DNA from: a virus
Strand: one strand, 5' to 3'
Length of the DNA: 47,233 bases
IMG/VR virus record: IMGVR_UViG_3300030688_000047
Span: 1 to 47,233 of that record
Shown here piece by piece: positions 1-8,588 of the stretch. Numbering within the stretch: the stretch's first letter is position 1; each line of letters starts with the position of its first letter. A program made the position numbers and the translations under genes. A model generated the notes under the pieces. It saw only the letters and a program-made list of their open reading frames with translations. It ran no database searches and was not told the DNA's origin.

Positions 1-1037
1 GTATTTATAGTTTTCACCATATCTTCATAAGCAGCAGTATGTCGTTCACCATCACCAGTTCCATTATCTGGAGAGTTACCATTCGCAGTCCCACTCCAAC
101 TACCATCTAACCCAGATGAGATGGATGAAGCTTTATATTGAGATCCTGGATCTCCAGAATTATAACTTGCAGCTCTAATAGCAGAAGCAACCATCTGTCC
201 GATGAATTTAGATGAACCAGTTACGCCAAAACAAGGACTATTAAAAACAGTTGAATTTGTAACAGTAAAGTTAACAAAATTAGAGGCGATTTCAAATATA
301 CCATCTCCAGAAGTATTTGCAATACTTAGTAGTGGGGAATTTAAAATCATATTTTTACCAGCTGAAATGAGCAATGTTTCTGGTATAATGATTTGCCCAT
401 TTTTTCCTTGTAAGTTTATCATACAGTCATCGGAGTTTGTTAAAACAACTTGTGGTTTATTACTATCAATACACACTGTATTTCCCAATATATCTCCAAA
501 ATAAGCAGTAGCATTATCCATATCTACTTCTAATTTATAAGATGTAAATTCACCATCACTATTAGCCAATGATATTCTAAAATGTTTTCCTCTTTTTGTA
601 TCTAATTCAATCAAATAAGTATTTGTATCATCGAGATCATCTTCGCCCTGCCTATTTGCTATTTCTATTCTTAGTGTTTCATTTTTCCGTAGGTATTTAT
701 CTCGACCATCACAAGACCAAGTAAATTTATCAGAACTTACTCTTCTAACAGTAACCTGTTCGCCTTTCATAACATCAGGAGGATATTTATGATTACCATC
801 ACCTTCATACGTAGCAGAAATATTATTTGATGTTGTTGTATTAAAAGTTATAGATTTACCAGAAGCATCCATAACCGCAATATTTGCGCTAGAATTCTTA
901 GCATCGATAGCACCAGTTTGCATTGGTTGTAATTCTGGAATATATACTTTTATAATTACACTATCTTTATCTTTATCTTCTGCAACATAACCATGAAATG
1001 TTTCTACAGAACTAACTCTATCTTTTGGTTCTGTCAT
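1..1037 (-). CDS. Probable baseplate/tail spike protein (3' end outside window)
   Basis: Open on the minus strand from an ATG at 1037 (ribosome site AAAGGA just upstream) to the left edge, at least 345 residues; the C-terminus is missing. The N-terminal ~60 residues (HGYVAEDKDKDSVIIKVYIP) look like an OB-fold as found in central spike proteins such as T4 gp5. The rest is rich in short beta-strand-like Asn/Ser/Thr/Gly stretches, compatible with a beta-helical spike. It is the last gene of the minus-strand run and is preceded by a strong terminator at 1060-1084, so it probably has its own promoter or relies on readthrough. A virion role is inference from composition and the OB-like start; no catalytic motif is visible. 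Confidence 0.55.
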   Translation of the reverse strand, partial: MTEPKDRVSSVETFHGYVAEDKDKDSVIIKVYIPELQPMQTGAIDAKNSSANIAVMDASGKSITFNTTTSNNISATYEGDGNHKYPPDVMKGEQVTVRRVSSDKFTWSCDGRDKYLRKNETLRIEIANRQGEDDLDDTNTYLIELDTKRGKHFRISLANSDGEFTSYKLEVDMDNATAYFGDILGNTVCIDSNKPQVVLTNSDDCMINLQGKNGQIIIPETLLISAGKNMILNSPLLSIANTSGDGIFEIASNFVNFTVTNSTVFNSPCFGVTGSSKFIGQMVASAIRAASYNSGDPGSQYKASSISSGLDGSWSGTANGNSPDNGTGDGERHTAAYEDMVKTIN

Positions 1038-1059
1038 TATGACTTATCCTTTAAAAAAT

Positions 1060-1084
1060 ATAAGGAGGGCAACACCCTCCTTAT
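1060..1084. terminator. Hairpin terminator
   Basis: A 10-bp perfect stem (ATAAGGAGGG with its complement) and a 5-nt loop. On the minus strand it is followed by a U-rich run, so it should end transcription coming from the FG-tail gene before the spike gene. Confidence 0.8.
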
Positions 1085-1096
1085 ATCTCATTGGCC

Positions 1097-2389
1097 TTAT
1101 AGGATATTTGGCATTCCGGGAGTTCCGCCAAACGAATTACTCCCAAAATTCGATCCTTCTCCAGCCATAGGGGCGCGATTTAATGGCATCGGTTTTTCGA
1201 TATTGAAACTACCAAAATTACTACTCTGATTAGAACCAAAGTTATTATTATTATTATTATTATTCCCAAATGAACTACCACCACCAAACATGGCTCCAAA
1301 CATACCACCACCATTCTGATTAGATTGATTATTCAAATTAGCAAATGAACCAGTGCTACCAAATCCAGAACCAAACAGATGTTCAGTATATGCATTCTTA
1401 GGTGTACTTAAATTATCACCAAAGAGACTATTTGATTTTGTTAAATTACCAAACATTGAATTTCCAGTACTCTGTTGCTGTTGAGCAGGCTTCTGGACAA
1501 TTCTAGCAACAGAAGAATTGATCTTATTTGCATCTTGTGCAACACTACTAGCAATTTTAATATACTTGGGAAGATTATTAACATGAATGGCAAACTGTGA
1601 CATATTCTTAGTATAAATACCATCAACCATATCAATAATAGGATTGATCTTATCATAGATTTTGTACAATAAATGAACAGTAGAAATCATTCGAGGACAC
1701 GGAGCAACTGGACCATCGAATTCAGGCTTTACATAATACTTTTCTTCAAGTTCATCAATAGTCTTAATATCAAAGATCTTTTCAGTAAGATACATAAGAA
1801 CTGCCCAAGTACCCTTACGGACATTGAACTTTTCTTTATAAGCATCAATGAGTTCTTGCTTACTATTTAAAAGACGAACATTCAAAGTACACATCATAGT
1901 TTTATCGCGATACATAACATCAACAAACATATCAGTTTCATTCTTAAGAATTTTATCAAATTCAACAAGAGTCTTTTCATCGACCTTGTCAACAATACCA
2001 CTAACAAGATTAATTAATTTTGTAGGAATAGTCTTTTCAGATTTATCTTTAGCTTTAACAGCTACTTTGATAAGCTCGCGATAAGCAAATTGAATCCAAC
2101 CAACAGCGCCGCCACGAACAGTTCTATAGAAGAAACGATTAGCAGGATGATCAGTGGTGAGCTCAGCAAACGGGTTAAGCATGAGTGCTTCTTGATCATT
2201 AAAGACTTCTTGGAATAATAATACATGGCGTTTCTCATCCTTACCAGAAGTAATCTTTATACGATTATCATTAGAATCGATAACATAACCATCATCATCA
2301 GTAGAATAAACAGGCGCAGATAAGTTAATTAAATATCTAAGACAATTCGTAACATCATGGGTTTTAACCATAACAATGTCAGCTGTCAT
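1097..2389 (-). CDS. Unrecognised protein with FG-repeat, Asn/Gly-rich disordered tail
   Basis: 430 residues, ATG with AAGGGGAC ribosome site. Residues 1-~295 look folded and helical (many charged residues, e.g. FAYRELIKVAVKAKDKSEK), with no family I recognise. Residues ~298-430 are low complexity: a QQQQ run, an eight-Asn run, and 11 Phe-Gly dipeptides (SMFG, SLFG, HLFG, GFG, MFG, SFG, NFG types) spaced by Ser/Asn/Gly linkers, resembling FG-nucleoporin repeats. The neighbouring upstream gene (2475-4115) also ends in an Asn-rich tail with two FG motifs. The role is unknown: it could be an inner-virion protein, or a protein that phase-separates or interacts with a phage compartment. The FG count is read directly; the functional analogy is speculation. 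Confidence 0.85.
   Translation of the reverse strand: MTADIVMVKTHDVTNCLRYLINLSAPVYSTDDDGYVIDSNDNRIKITSGKDEKRHVLLFQEVFNDQEALMLNPFAELTTDHPANRFFYRTVRGGAVGWIQFAYRELIKVAVKAKDKSEKTIPTKLINLVSGIVDKVDEKTLVEFDKILKNETDMFVDVMYRDKTMMCTLNVRLLNSKQELIDAYKEKFNVRKGTWAVLMYLTEKIFDIKTIDELEEKYYVKPEFDGPVAPCPRMISTVHLLYKIYDKINPIIDMVDGIYTKNMSQFAIHVNNLPKYIKIASSVAQDANKINSSVARIVQKPAQQQQSTGNSMFGNLTKSNSLFGDNLSTPKNAYTEHLFGSGFGSTGSFANLNNQSNQNGGGMFGAMFGGGSSFGNNNNNNNNFGSNQSSNFGSFNIEKPMPLNRAPMAGEGSNFGSNSFGGTPGMPNIL
1240..1263 (-). repeat. (AAT)n trinucleotide microsatellite
   Basis: An uninterrupted (TTA)n run on the plus strand encodes the poly-Asn stretch of the FG-tail protein. Such tracts change length by polymerase slippage, so the tail may vary between isolates without frame loss. 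Confidence 0.85.
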
Positions 2390-2422
2390 TTAAGTCCCCT
2401 TGGATTTTCTGAAGAATAGAAA

Positions 2423-2440
2423 TGGGTTGTCAACAACCCA
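2423..2440. terminator. Palindromic hairpin, probable terminator
   Basis: TGGGTTG and CAACCCA flank a TCAA loop in the gap between two minus-strand genes; only a moderate U-rich stretch follows on the minus strand. Confidence 0.55.
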
Positions 2441-2474
2441 CTCCGGTTTCAATTCTAGAATATGATATCATATT

Positions 2475-4115
2475 TTATAAAATAAGATCATCGTCGTTAT
2501 TGCTTTTAAAGATGTTGCTGTTATTATTTATAAAACTATTTCCGTTACCAATAGATCCAAAATTCTTATTCTTACGTCCTTCGTCGATAGCACCAAAAAG
2601 CTTCTGCATCTCAGAAGGACCATCATCCATACCAAGAAGAGGACGAGTATCATCACCAATACCAATACCTAATAAGGTACTCAAATTTCTACTGTTATAT
2701 CCAATCGCATCACCAGATCCAATAAGCGGAGAAATCATACCACCAAGAATAGTTGGAACTTCATAGTTTTCACGATATCGTTCATTGTCGCAAAGATAAT
2801 GAAAGTTAATATGCGTTAAACCAGCAAAACAGACACTTGCACTTAGTTCAAAATCACCACGTTGAAATTCAAGAACTTTAAAAATACCATTTGTAAGATC
2901 ACGAATAAAATATTGAAAATTACGAGCTTTAGTATCTTCATCAAGGTTGGGGACAAGATATCCAAGAGTACCCTGGGTAACTTCAAGGGCTCGTCCGCCA
3001 ACATTTAATTGTTGTTTATCATAAAAGCTATTGTAAACAAAACCAACATTTGCAATCATATACTGTGTCATAACAACAGGAATGACCTGTGCCAACATAG
3101 AGCTAGCTGCATTCGAAGCACATGCAACACTTTGATCTCTTTGGTTAAATCCATTACCAACATTGAAATCAATAATTTTAGGGTCAAATCGACTAACAAA
3201 ATCACCTAATGAAATACAACTATCGAGATCAAGAATGGAAGATCCAAAACTAACATCTCGTAAATTGTTTGTAAGACTATCAAAATAAGATTCTTGTAAC
3301 AAATCAGAATGCATCATCCCATTATTAGGACTACGAGCATCAATCTTAGTTTTAGCAATACCGCGAAGAATATGACCCATATTTTGAGATGGTGTTTTTA
3401 AACTAGTATTTGTAATAATAGCTTCACCTTGATTACCAAGCTTATTCATTTCAGTAATCATTGTAACAGAAGTATTATTCGTCAAATCGGTAACATTGCT
3501 TAATTCTTCAGGACGCATCAAATACGAATCGCGATCAGATAAGAACTGTAAAGTATTTCCGTGGATAATATCAGTATCATTTTGGAGACCAATAAGATCT
3601 TTATCACCATATCGTTGTGCAGTAACGCCAGTTTTATGAAGAATAATCATGACAGTATCGGGATTGATGGTACCATGCAGATTCATAGGTTCGTCACTAA
3701 ATCGTCCAAAATAGATAGTTCGACTATTTGCACATTGCATCTGAATACCACTGCTATTATAAATAGGAAGATTATCAATATACATAAGAAAAGTCCAGCC
3801 AGTTTCATGACTGAACTCACTGGCTTTAACAATACGATCAGGAGACCATTGTGATTTGATGGCTCCCTGAACATTAATATCATCAGCTAATTTCAAAACA
3901 AGATTTTCATTACATTGATGAACGGCATCGCTCATGCACTCTTGAACTTGTCCAAGAACACCACGATTAATTTCATATGTCATAGGACGTATACATTGAT
4001 CAGTAAAATTACGAGGGGAGAATATATAAATAACAACTTTCTTGTCATTATTAAATTTATTTTCAAACATGCCTTTATTATTCAATTCATAATCATTACC
4101 AATAAAGTTAGCCAT
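2475..4115 (-). CDS. Unrecognised, probably structural protein
   Basis: 546 residues with ATG and a GGAGGG ribosome site. The N-terminal two-thirds looks like a beta-rich folded protein (e.g. KKVVIYIFSPRNFTDQCIRP, TGWTFLMYIDNLPIYNSS), with no catalytic motif I recognise. The last ~60 residues are Asn/Gly/Ser-rich and contain LFG and NFG motifs plus an acidic DDDLIL end, echoing the tail of the next gene (1097-2389). Adjacent position and similar tails suggest the two act together. A virion structural role is the simplest guess, but a non-virion assembly role cannot be excluded. Confidence 0.8.
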   Translation of the reverse strand: MANFIGNDYELNNKGMFENKFNNDKKVVIYIFSPRNFTDQCIRPMTYEINRGVLGQVQECMSDAVHQCNENLVLKLADDINVQGAIKSQWSPDRIVKASEFSHETGWTFLMYIDNLPIYNSSGIQMQCANSRTIYFGRFSDEPMNLHGTINPDTVMIILHKTGVTAQRYGDKDLIGLQNDTDIIHGNTLQFLSDRDSYLMRPEELSNVTDLTNNTSVTMITEMNKLGNQGEAIITNTSLKTPSQNMGHILRGIAKTKIDARSPNNGMMHSDLLQESYFDSLTNNLRDVSFGSSILDLDSCISLGDFVSRFDPKIIDFNVGNGFNQRDQSVACASNAASSMLAQVIPVVMTQYMIANVGFVYNSFYDKQQLNVGGRALEVTQGTLGYLVPNLDEDTKARNFQYFIRDLTNGIFKVLEFQRGDFELSASVCFAGLTHINFHYLCDNERYRENYEVPTILGGMISPLIGSGDAIGYNSRNLSTLLGIGIGDDTRPLLGMDDGPSEMQKLFGAIDEGRKNKNFGSIGNGNSFINNNSNIFKSNNDDDLIL

Positions 4116-4134
4116 GAGTTCGTCCCTCCAAGGA

Positions 4135-5274
4135 TTAGACGGTTCGAATGAAATTAGAGCTTGTCAATAACAATAAAGCTAAATCAAAATAAATACAAAA
4201 CCAATCACGTACATTCTCTTCATTATAAACTATAATTACAGCTTCGTCGTTAAACGTCATATGAATACAAATTTTTATTTTACATAATGGATTATTCATA
4301 AAAGAACAACTAATGTTATTAGCGATATCGATATTGTGTTGTGCATACTTAAGTAATTTTTTTACAATTACTGAAAGTACATCTTTAGGACCATATGCAT
4401 TTCTAAAAGGATACTTTCTATTAAGTCTATCGATACAAATGCTATCGTGATTATCATCTACAAATACGTTACCATTAAGTAATATATAGTTATAATGCAA
4501 ATCAGTATATGCCCTTTTCAAAGATATAAACATCATAAAGATATCGTCAAATTGTTTATCATTAACAATAATATTCATTTTGTTACTGATGTCGTATAAA
4601 TCAAATTTATGAAGCTCTGACATATCCAATCCATAATTAGCATTCTGTTTAAAATGATCTAATGTTAAAGGTTCTGTTAATGCAATATTACTTAATGTAT
4701 CACTTATAGGAACTTTAGGAAATATATACCAATTATAATCATCCATAATAGGTCTCTTATTACGTTTTTCTGTATATAAAAAGTTCGTTAATGCAGTCGT
4801 ATCATAAAACGTCTGGCTTACAGTATTATAAAAATCTGAATATTTCATATATTGATTTTCTATCTGATATGAATTACTATCAAGTTTATTACAAAATGCT
4901 CTAAGTGGAGTATTATGTTTAAACTTTGTATTTGTTATTGATTTATGAATATTATTAATATGGTTAACAAAGATATAGTCATTTGAATGTGAACCTTCTT
5001 CAATATCATGAAAACTAACATGATACGGATAGTACATCTTATCATCTTTAAAACACAGTCTTTCAATGATAAAAGCTTTACCACATTGATATTCATACTC
5101 TATTAATTTTATAAAACTAGGATATGTTATATTTTGATCAGCTTCAATTTCTAATGGGTCTCCAACAATAGTAGGTTGATAAAATCCACTTATCATTCTC
5201 GTATAACCGAAAGAAGTGCCCGTGAGGACACTTCTATCTCGATCTAAAGAAATATAATTTATAATACTACTCAC
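4135..5274 (-). CDS. Unrecognised phage protein
   Basis: 379 residues. The start is GTG at 5274, overlapping the TGA of the upstream gene (GTGA overlap), so translation is probably coupled. The sequence is rich in Tyr, Asn, Asp and Ile with no signal peptide; the C-terminus is hydrophobic (YFDLALLLLTSSNF) but too short to call a clear membrane anchor. I recognise no motif. Its tight coupling to the 5271-6890 gene suggests a shared complex. Confidence 0.8.
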   Translation of the reverse strand: MSSIINYISLDRDRSVLTGTSFGYTRMISGFYQPTIVGDPLEIEADQNITYPSFIKLIEYEYQCGKAFIIERLCFKDDKMYYPYHVSFHDIEEGSHSNDYIFVNHINNIHKSITNTKFKHNTPLRAFCNKLDSNSYQIENQYMKYSDFYNTVSQTFYDTTALTNFLYTEKRNKRPIMDDYNWYIFPKVPISDTLSNIALTEPLTLDHFKQNANYGLDMSELHKFDLYDISNKMNIIVNDKQFDDIFMMFISLKRAYTDLHYNYILLNGNVFVDDNHDSICIDRLNRKYPFRNAYGPKDVLSVIVKKLLKYAQHNIDIANNISCSFMNNPLCKIKICIHMTFNDEAVIIVYNEENVRDWFCIYFDLALLLLTSSNFIRTV

Positions 5275-6890
5275 TCTTCGATCTTTTCTTCAGGCATTTG
5301 AGAGTTCCTGACCTGTAAAATTATTCTACAAATATCACGAACAACTTCATCGTCATAATAAACATCTTCTCCATTTTCAATATCCTGATTGATTAATTTG
5401 AATAACATAGGAGCAGTATTATATTTGTGATCATAGAGAATAATAAAATCTTTAAGACTATTAATAACATTGACAAAAGAATTATCACCAATAGAATTAG
5501 GAAACGATGCAATACAATTTCTATACTCAATTGTTTGATTATAACTCATATTAATACGATTGCCAACCGTTGATAATGCACTATCTTTCTTATCATTCGG
5601 TGTATTACATGTTAACAAATTAACAAGGGCAGATTTTCCACTCAATGCTAAATAAATTTGAGTTACAACAATGAGTTTACAGAACGTATCTGCATTAAGA
5701 TATTGTAACCCTTTTGCACCACCGATAATAGGACCGATGATCAAACCAGCAATAGTGGTATTAAAGCTATTAACTTGTACAATGTTATTCCGATAATAGT
5801 TAACAGCATCCCTAAACATATCAAAAGAAATATTGTAGTTCTTACAAACAGCTTCAATATGACAATTAACACCATACTCAATAATGATCGGAATATCAGC
5901 AGGTATTTGCGATACCTTCGAACTATGTTCGAGGTGTGTTGTATTAGACTCTTCATCACCACCACTAGATTCTGTAAGTTCTGTTCTACTCATGACATTG
6001 TTGCCACGATTAACTGTCATACTTAAAGCAGAGAAAGAACTCTTTGTACAAGTATCGATATATTTCATAACATCAGAATCATCTTTTAATAGATCAATAT
6101 TAATGAGTTTCTTAACAAGCATAGTAGCATAAATAAACTTACGAACACGAACAGGAGAATATCCGCTGATAGAAGCTGTAAACTTACTTCTATCATTGTT
6201 ATCTCGACGATTAATAATATTATCCAAATAGTTTGTAAACTTAGAATCAATAGTATCCAATTCACTAGTTCTTAATAACTTGTCTAAAATCTTAATACAA
6301 TAAATTTCTTTCATATCAGAAGAAATGAAAGATGTTGTCTTATGAATGATTTCTCCCCAAATAGGACAAATCATTTTACATAAAACAGAAATAGCAATAA
6401 CATTAACATAATCTACATATTTAAATGTTAATGAATTTGTATGGTGTGGCTCAGTCATAGCTTTATCGAGATTAGGAACAGGGATACCGGATTCTTTAAC
6501 AAATGTAATAAGCCTTGTAGGAAGACTCATATTCGAATTCTTAGAATTTGACAATTCTATTAATAGATCCCCAATAACCTCCAGGGAAACATTCATAGAT
6601 TTTTGATCATACATGTTTGTCGAAATAATCTGATTAGCTTTAATAAAGAACAATAATACTTCTCGTTGAAATTCTTCTGGTAAAGATTCGAGAAAAGCAT
6701 TCGCCGGAAGCATTAACTCATCCCAATGATTTTCTTTCTGCTTATCATAAGAGACTAATTTTTTATAAGAACCGCCTATATGAAACGTCACATCGTCGTC
6801 GGAATTATTGATATCAAAGTCATGAACAAGTTTAGCAATACCTGATTGAGGGCGGTCAGTTTCGGTAATAATCTTTATAATCTTTAACAT
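5271..6890 (-). CDS. Unrecognised phage protein
   Basis: 539 residues, ATG with an AAAGGGGA ribosome site. Mostly helical, with a Ser/Glu-rich low-complexity patch near residues 305-325 (ESSGGDEESNTTHLEHSS) that looks like a linker between two domains. The second half has a glycine-rich hydrophobic segment (IAGLIIGPIIGGAKG) and ALSGKSALVN, which resembles a P-loop fragment but lacks the full GxxxxGKS form. The acidic C-terminus overlaps the next gene by 4 nt. First gene after the terminator at 6954-6988, with an early-type promoter motif at 6921-6928. Confidence 0.82.
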   Translation of the reverse strand: MLKIIKIITETDRPQSGIAKLVHDFDINNSDDDVTFHIGGSYKKLVSYDKQKENHWDELMLPANAFLESLPEEFQREVLLFFIKANQIISTNMYDQKSMNVSLEVIGDLLIELSNSKNSNMSLPTRLITFVKESGIPVPNLDKAMTEPHHTNSLTFKYVDYVNVIAISVLCKMICPIWGEIIHKTTSFISSDMKEIYCIKILDKLLRTSELDTIDSKFTNYLDNIINRRDNNDRSKFTASISGYSPVRVRKFIYATMLVKKLINIDLLKDDSDVMKYIDTCTKSSFSALSMTVNRGNNVMSRTELTESSGGDEESNTTHLEHSSKVSQIPADIPIIIEYGVNCHIEAVCKNYNISFDMFRDAVNYYRNNIVQVNSFNTTIAGLIIGPIIGGAKGLQYLNADTFCKLIVVTQIYLALSGKSALVNLLTCNTPNDKKDSALSTVGNRINMSYNQTIEYRNCIASFPNSIGDNSFVNVINSLKDFIILYDHKYNTAPMLFKLINQDIENGEDVYYDDEVVRDICRIILQVRNSQMPEEKIEE

Positions 6891-6920
6891 ACGAAAATCC
6901 CCTTTCGATGCTTCTGTAAA

Positions 6921-6928
6921 GTAATATA
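6921..6928 (-). promoter_or_regulatory. Early-type promoter motif TATATTAC
   Basis: On the minus strand this octamer lies 31 nt before the ATG at 6890, in an A+T-rich context just after a terminator. It matches the TATATTAC core I recall for phiKZ early (virion RNAP) promoters, and the same octamer lies 29 nt before the RNAP beta-prime gene. Confidence 0.6.
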
Positions 6929-6953
6929 TATTTTAAAACAAGAAGGAAAAATC

Positions 6954-6988
6954 ACAAGATGACCAGACTTTGAGTCTGGTCATCTTGT
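6954..6988. terminator. Long hairpin terminator
   Basis: A 16-bp perfect stem (half-site GATGACCAGACT) with a 3-nt loop, just downstream of the SSB-like gene. Separates it from the 5271-6890 operon. Confidence 0.8.
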
Positions 6989-7001
6989 ATATATCAGATC
7001 A

Positions 7002-7631
7002 TCAGCCGCCGAAGATATCTTCCTGAGGAACACTCTTCTGATAACCACCACTACCACCAGTATTATTATTGGGGCGACCGCCCTGGCCGGCGAATTCGCG
7101 CTTATAGCTGGTCAGAAGAACAGCATAAGGAATGTCGGCACCAAGCTGTTCGATGATGGTTTCGACACCGATGTTTGAACGGCCGACTTCATCCATAGGA
7201 GTTTGAAGTTCAAAGTTCAGACTGGCCCGAATGTTGAACCGCAACCGCTCAGCCTTCTGGCCATTAACAGCGATATAACAGACGTTCTTGTCATTCCGAC
7301 CGATGACAACACACCCGTTGGGCATGAATTTCTTTTCTTTGTCATCATAAATCGTGAGATTGATCGTCTCGTGGGTCTCGGGATGCTGCTCTACCAGCAG
7401 CTTACGAAACTTGCTGCGCAGAACCACCATGGCATTGCGGCTCAGATTCCACTTGAACACAGGACCGCCCTGAACATTCTTGACCATGACGGCCAAGGAT
7501 GCGTTGCCGTTATAGACGCCAATATTCAGAGAAGCATCCTTGTTATCCGATCCTCGCAGATTGACCAGGCGAGAAAAATCGTAAGGCTTCGGCTCGAAGG
7601 GCTTCTGCTCATAGCTTTTTTGGTCAGACAT
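7002..7631 (-). CDS. Putative single-stranded DNA-binding protein (G+C-rich gene)
   Basis: 209 residues. Residues ~20-175 form a beta-rich region with alternating basic and aromatic residues (FKWNLSRNAMVVLRSKFRKL, VCYIAVNGQKAERLRFN). This is followed by a Gly/Asn-rich linker and a short acidic tip ending EDIFGG. A compact beta domain plus flexible linker and acidic-aromatic tip is the usual layout of SSBs, whose tip binds partner proteins. The gene is G+C-rich with C/G-ending codons, unlike its neighbours, as expected for a very abundant product. The assignment rests on architecture, not on a recognised OB signature. Confidence 0.5.
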   Translation of the reverse strand: MSDQKSYEQKPFEPKPYDFSRLVNLRGSDNKDASLNIGVYNGNASLAVMVKNVQGGPVFKWNLSRNAMVVLRSKFRKLLVEQHPETHETINLTIYDDKEKKFMPNGCVVIGRNDKNVCYIAVNGQKAERLRFNIRASLNFELQTPMDEVGRSNIGVETIIEQLGADIPYAVLLTSYKREFAGQGGRPNNNTGGSGGYQKSVPQEDIFGG

Positions 7632-7703
7632 AATCGATGGCTTTCCTTGTCAAAGGTCTTTTGGATTGTTAAAAAACTACATATCATGTATACTAAGCAT
7701 AAA

Positions 7704-8576
7704 TTATAATTTAAGAAAATCTAAATCGGTCTCTTTAATAGAGGTAGTTTCTAAAATAAACTTTTTCAATTCATAGTCTGTTCTAATAAACCAATTTTTA
7801 GTTTTGATATTTTCTAATAATTTCTTCTTATCTTTTTTTTCTAGAAGAGGTTTTAATACAGTACTGTCACCAAATACCCGATGTGTTATTGTATTAAACG
7901 GTACTCTTACATCTTTGATAAGTTTTTTACCAAAATCTTGATATTCTAAAATATTACCTTGATGCGACTCAATGACATTGATGTTCTTATAACTCTTATA
8001 GAGATGATAATCCATAGCAACGTGTGATAGTAATAATGTTCCTACATTACCGAATTTTTTACCGGTTATAAGAGGAAGAGCTTTGTGTGGATATACAGCA
8101 TCTTGAACATTTATTAAAAATCTTTGTATATTTTCATCTTCTGTTAAATCTACATATTTAGTTTTCTTATGAGCTTTTAACAATTCTCTATAAAGTTCAT
8201 CAAATTCTTTTTTCTGTCCAGTTTTTTCTAATCGTAAATATCTTGGAATATGTTCATAATCTGGTATGTAAAAAATGAGTCCTACTTTTCTAGTTTCTCT
8301 TGCTTGTGTATAAGCACTATAGTACGTTGTTAATTTCTCTATTTCATTATCAATTCCAAATACAAATTCGTCTAACTTCATTCCTGATCTAAAACAGTTT
8401 CTTCCTAATGTATAAACGTTTACAAAGAATAAATCCCATTCTTTTCTTCTGGCTTTATGCGCATTTTCTCTAAAGTAAAGAAGAATCTTATTAATTCCAA
8501 TACTACCACCAAGAATAAGATCTCCAGATTTAGAGGATACATCTGTATTATTAACAGCTGGAAACTGATAAGACAC
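7704..8576 (-). CDS. Unrecognised phage protein
   Basis: 290 residues. The start is GTG at 8576 with a strong GGGGAGG ribosome site; no ATG fits as well. The protein is lysine-rich and mixed alpha/beta, with a hydrophobic early segment (GDLILGGSIGINKILLYF) and a charged C-terminus. It lies 12 nt after the SbcD-like gene in the same run, so it may serve DNA metabolism, but no motif proves this. Confidence 0.8.
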   Translation of the reverse strand: MSYQFPAVNNTDVSSKSGDLILGGSIGINKILLYFRENAHKARRKEWDLFFVNVYTLGRNCFRSGMKLDEFVFGIDNEIEKLTTYYSAYTQARETRKVGLIFYIPDYEHIPRYLRLEKTGQKKEFDELYRELLKAHKKTKYVDLTEDENIQRFLINVQDAVYPHKALPLITGKKFGNVGTLLLSHVAMDYHLYKSYKNINVIESHQGNILEYQDFGKKLIKDVRVPFNTITHRVFGDSTVLKPLLEKKDKKKLLENIKTKNWFIRTDYELKKFILETTSIKETDLDFLKL

Positions 8577-8588
8577 GAAATACCTCCC

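Noticed and set aside
1240-1263. Tandem repeat considered as a CRISPR-like array
   Set aside because: Simple 3-nt repeat within a coding region, with no spacers.
5271-6890. ALSGKSALVN read as a P-loop ATPase
   Set aside because: Lacks GxxxxGK[ST] and any Walker B partner; chance resemblance is likely.
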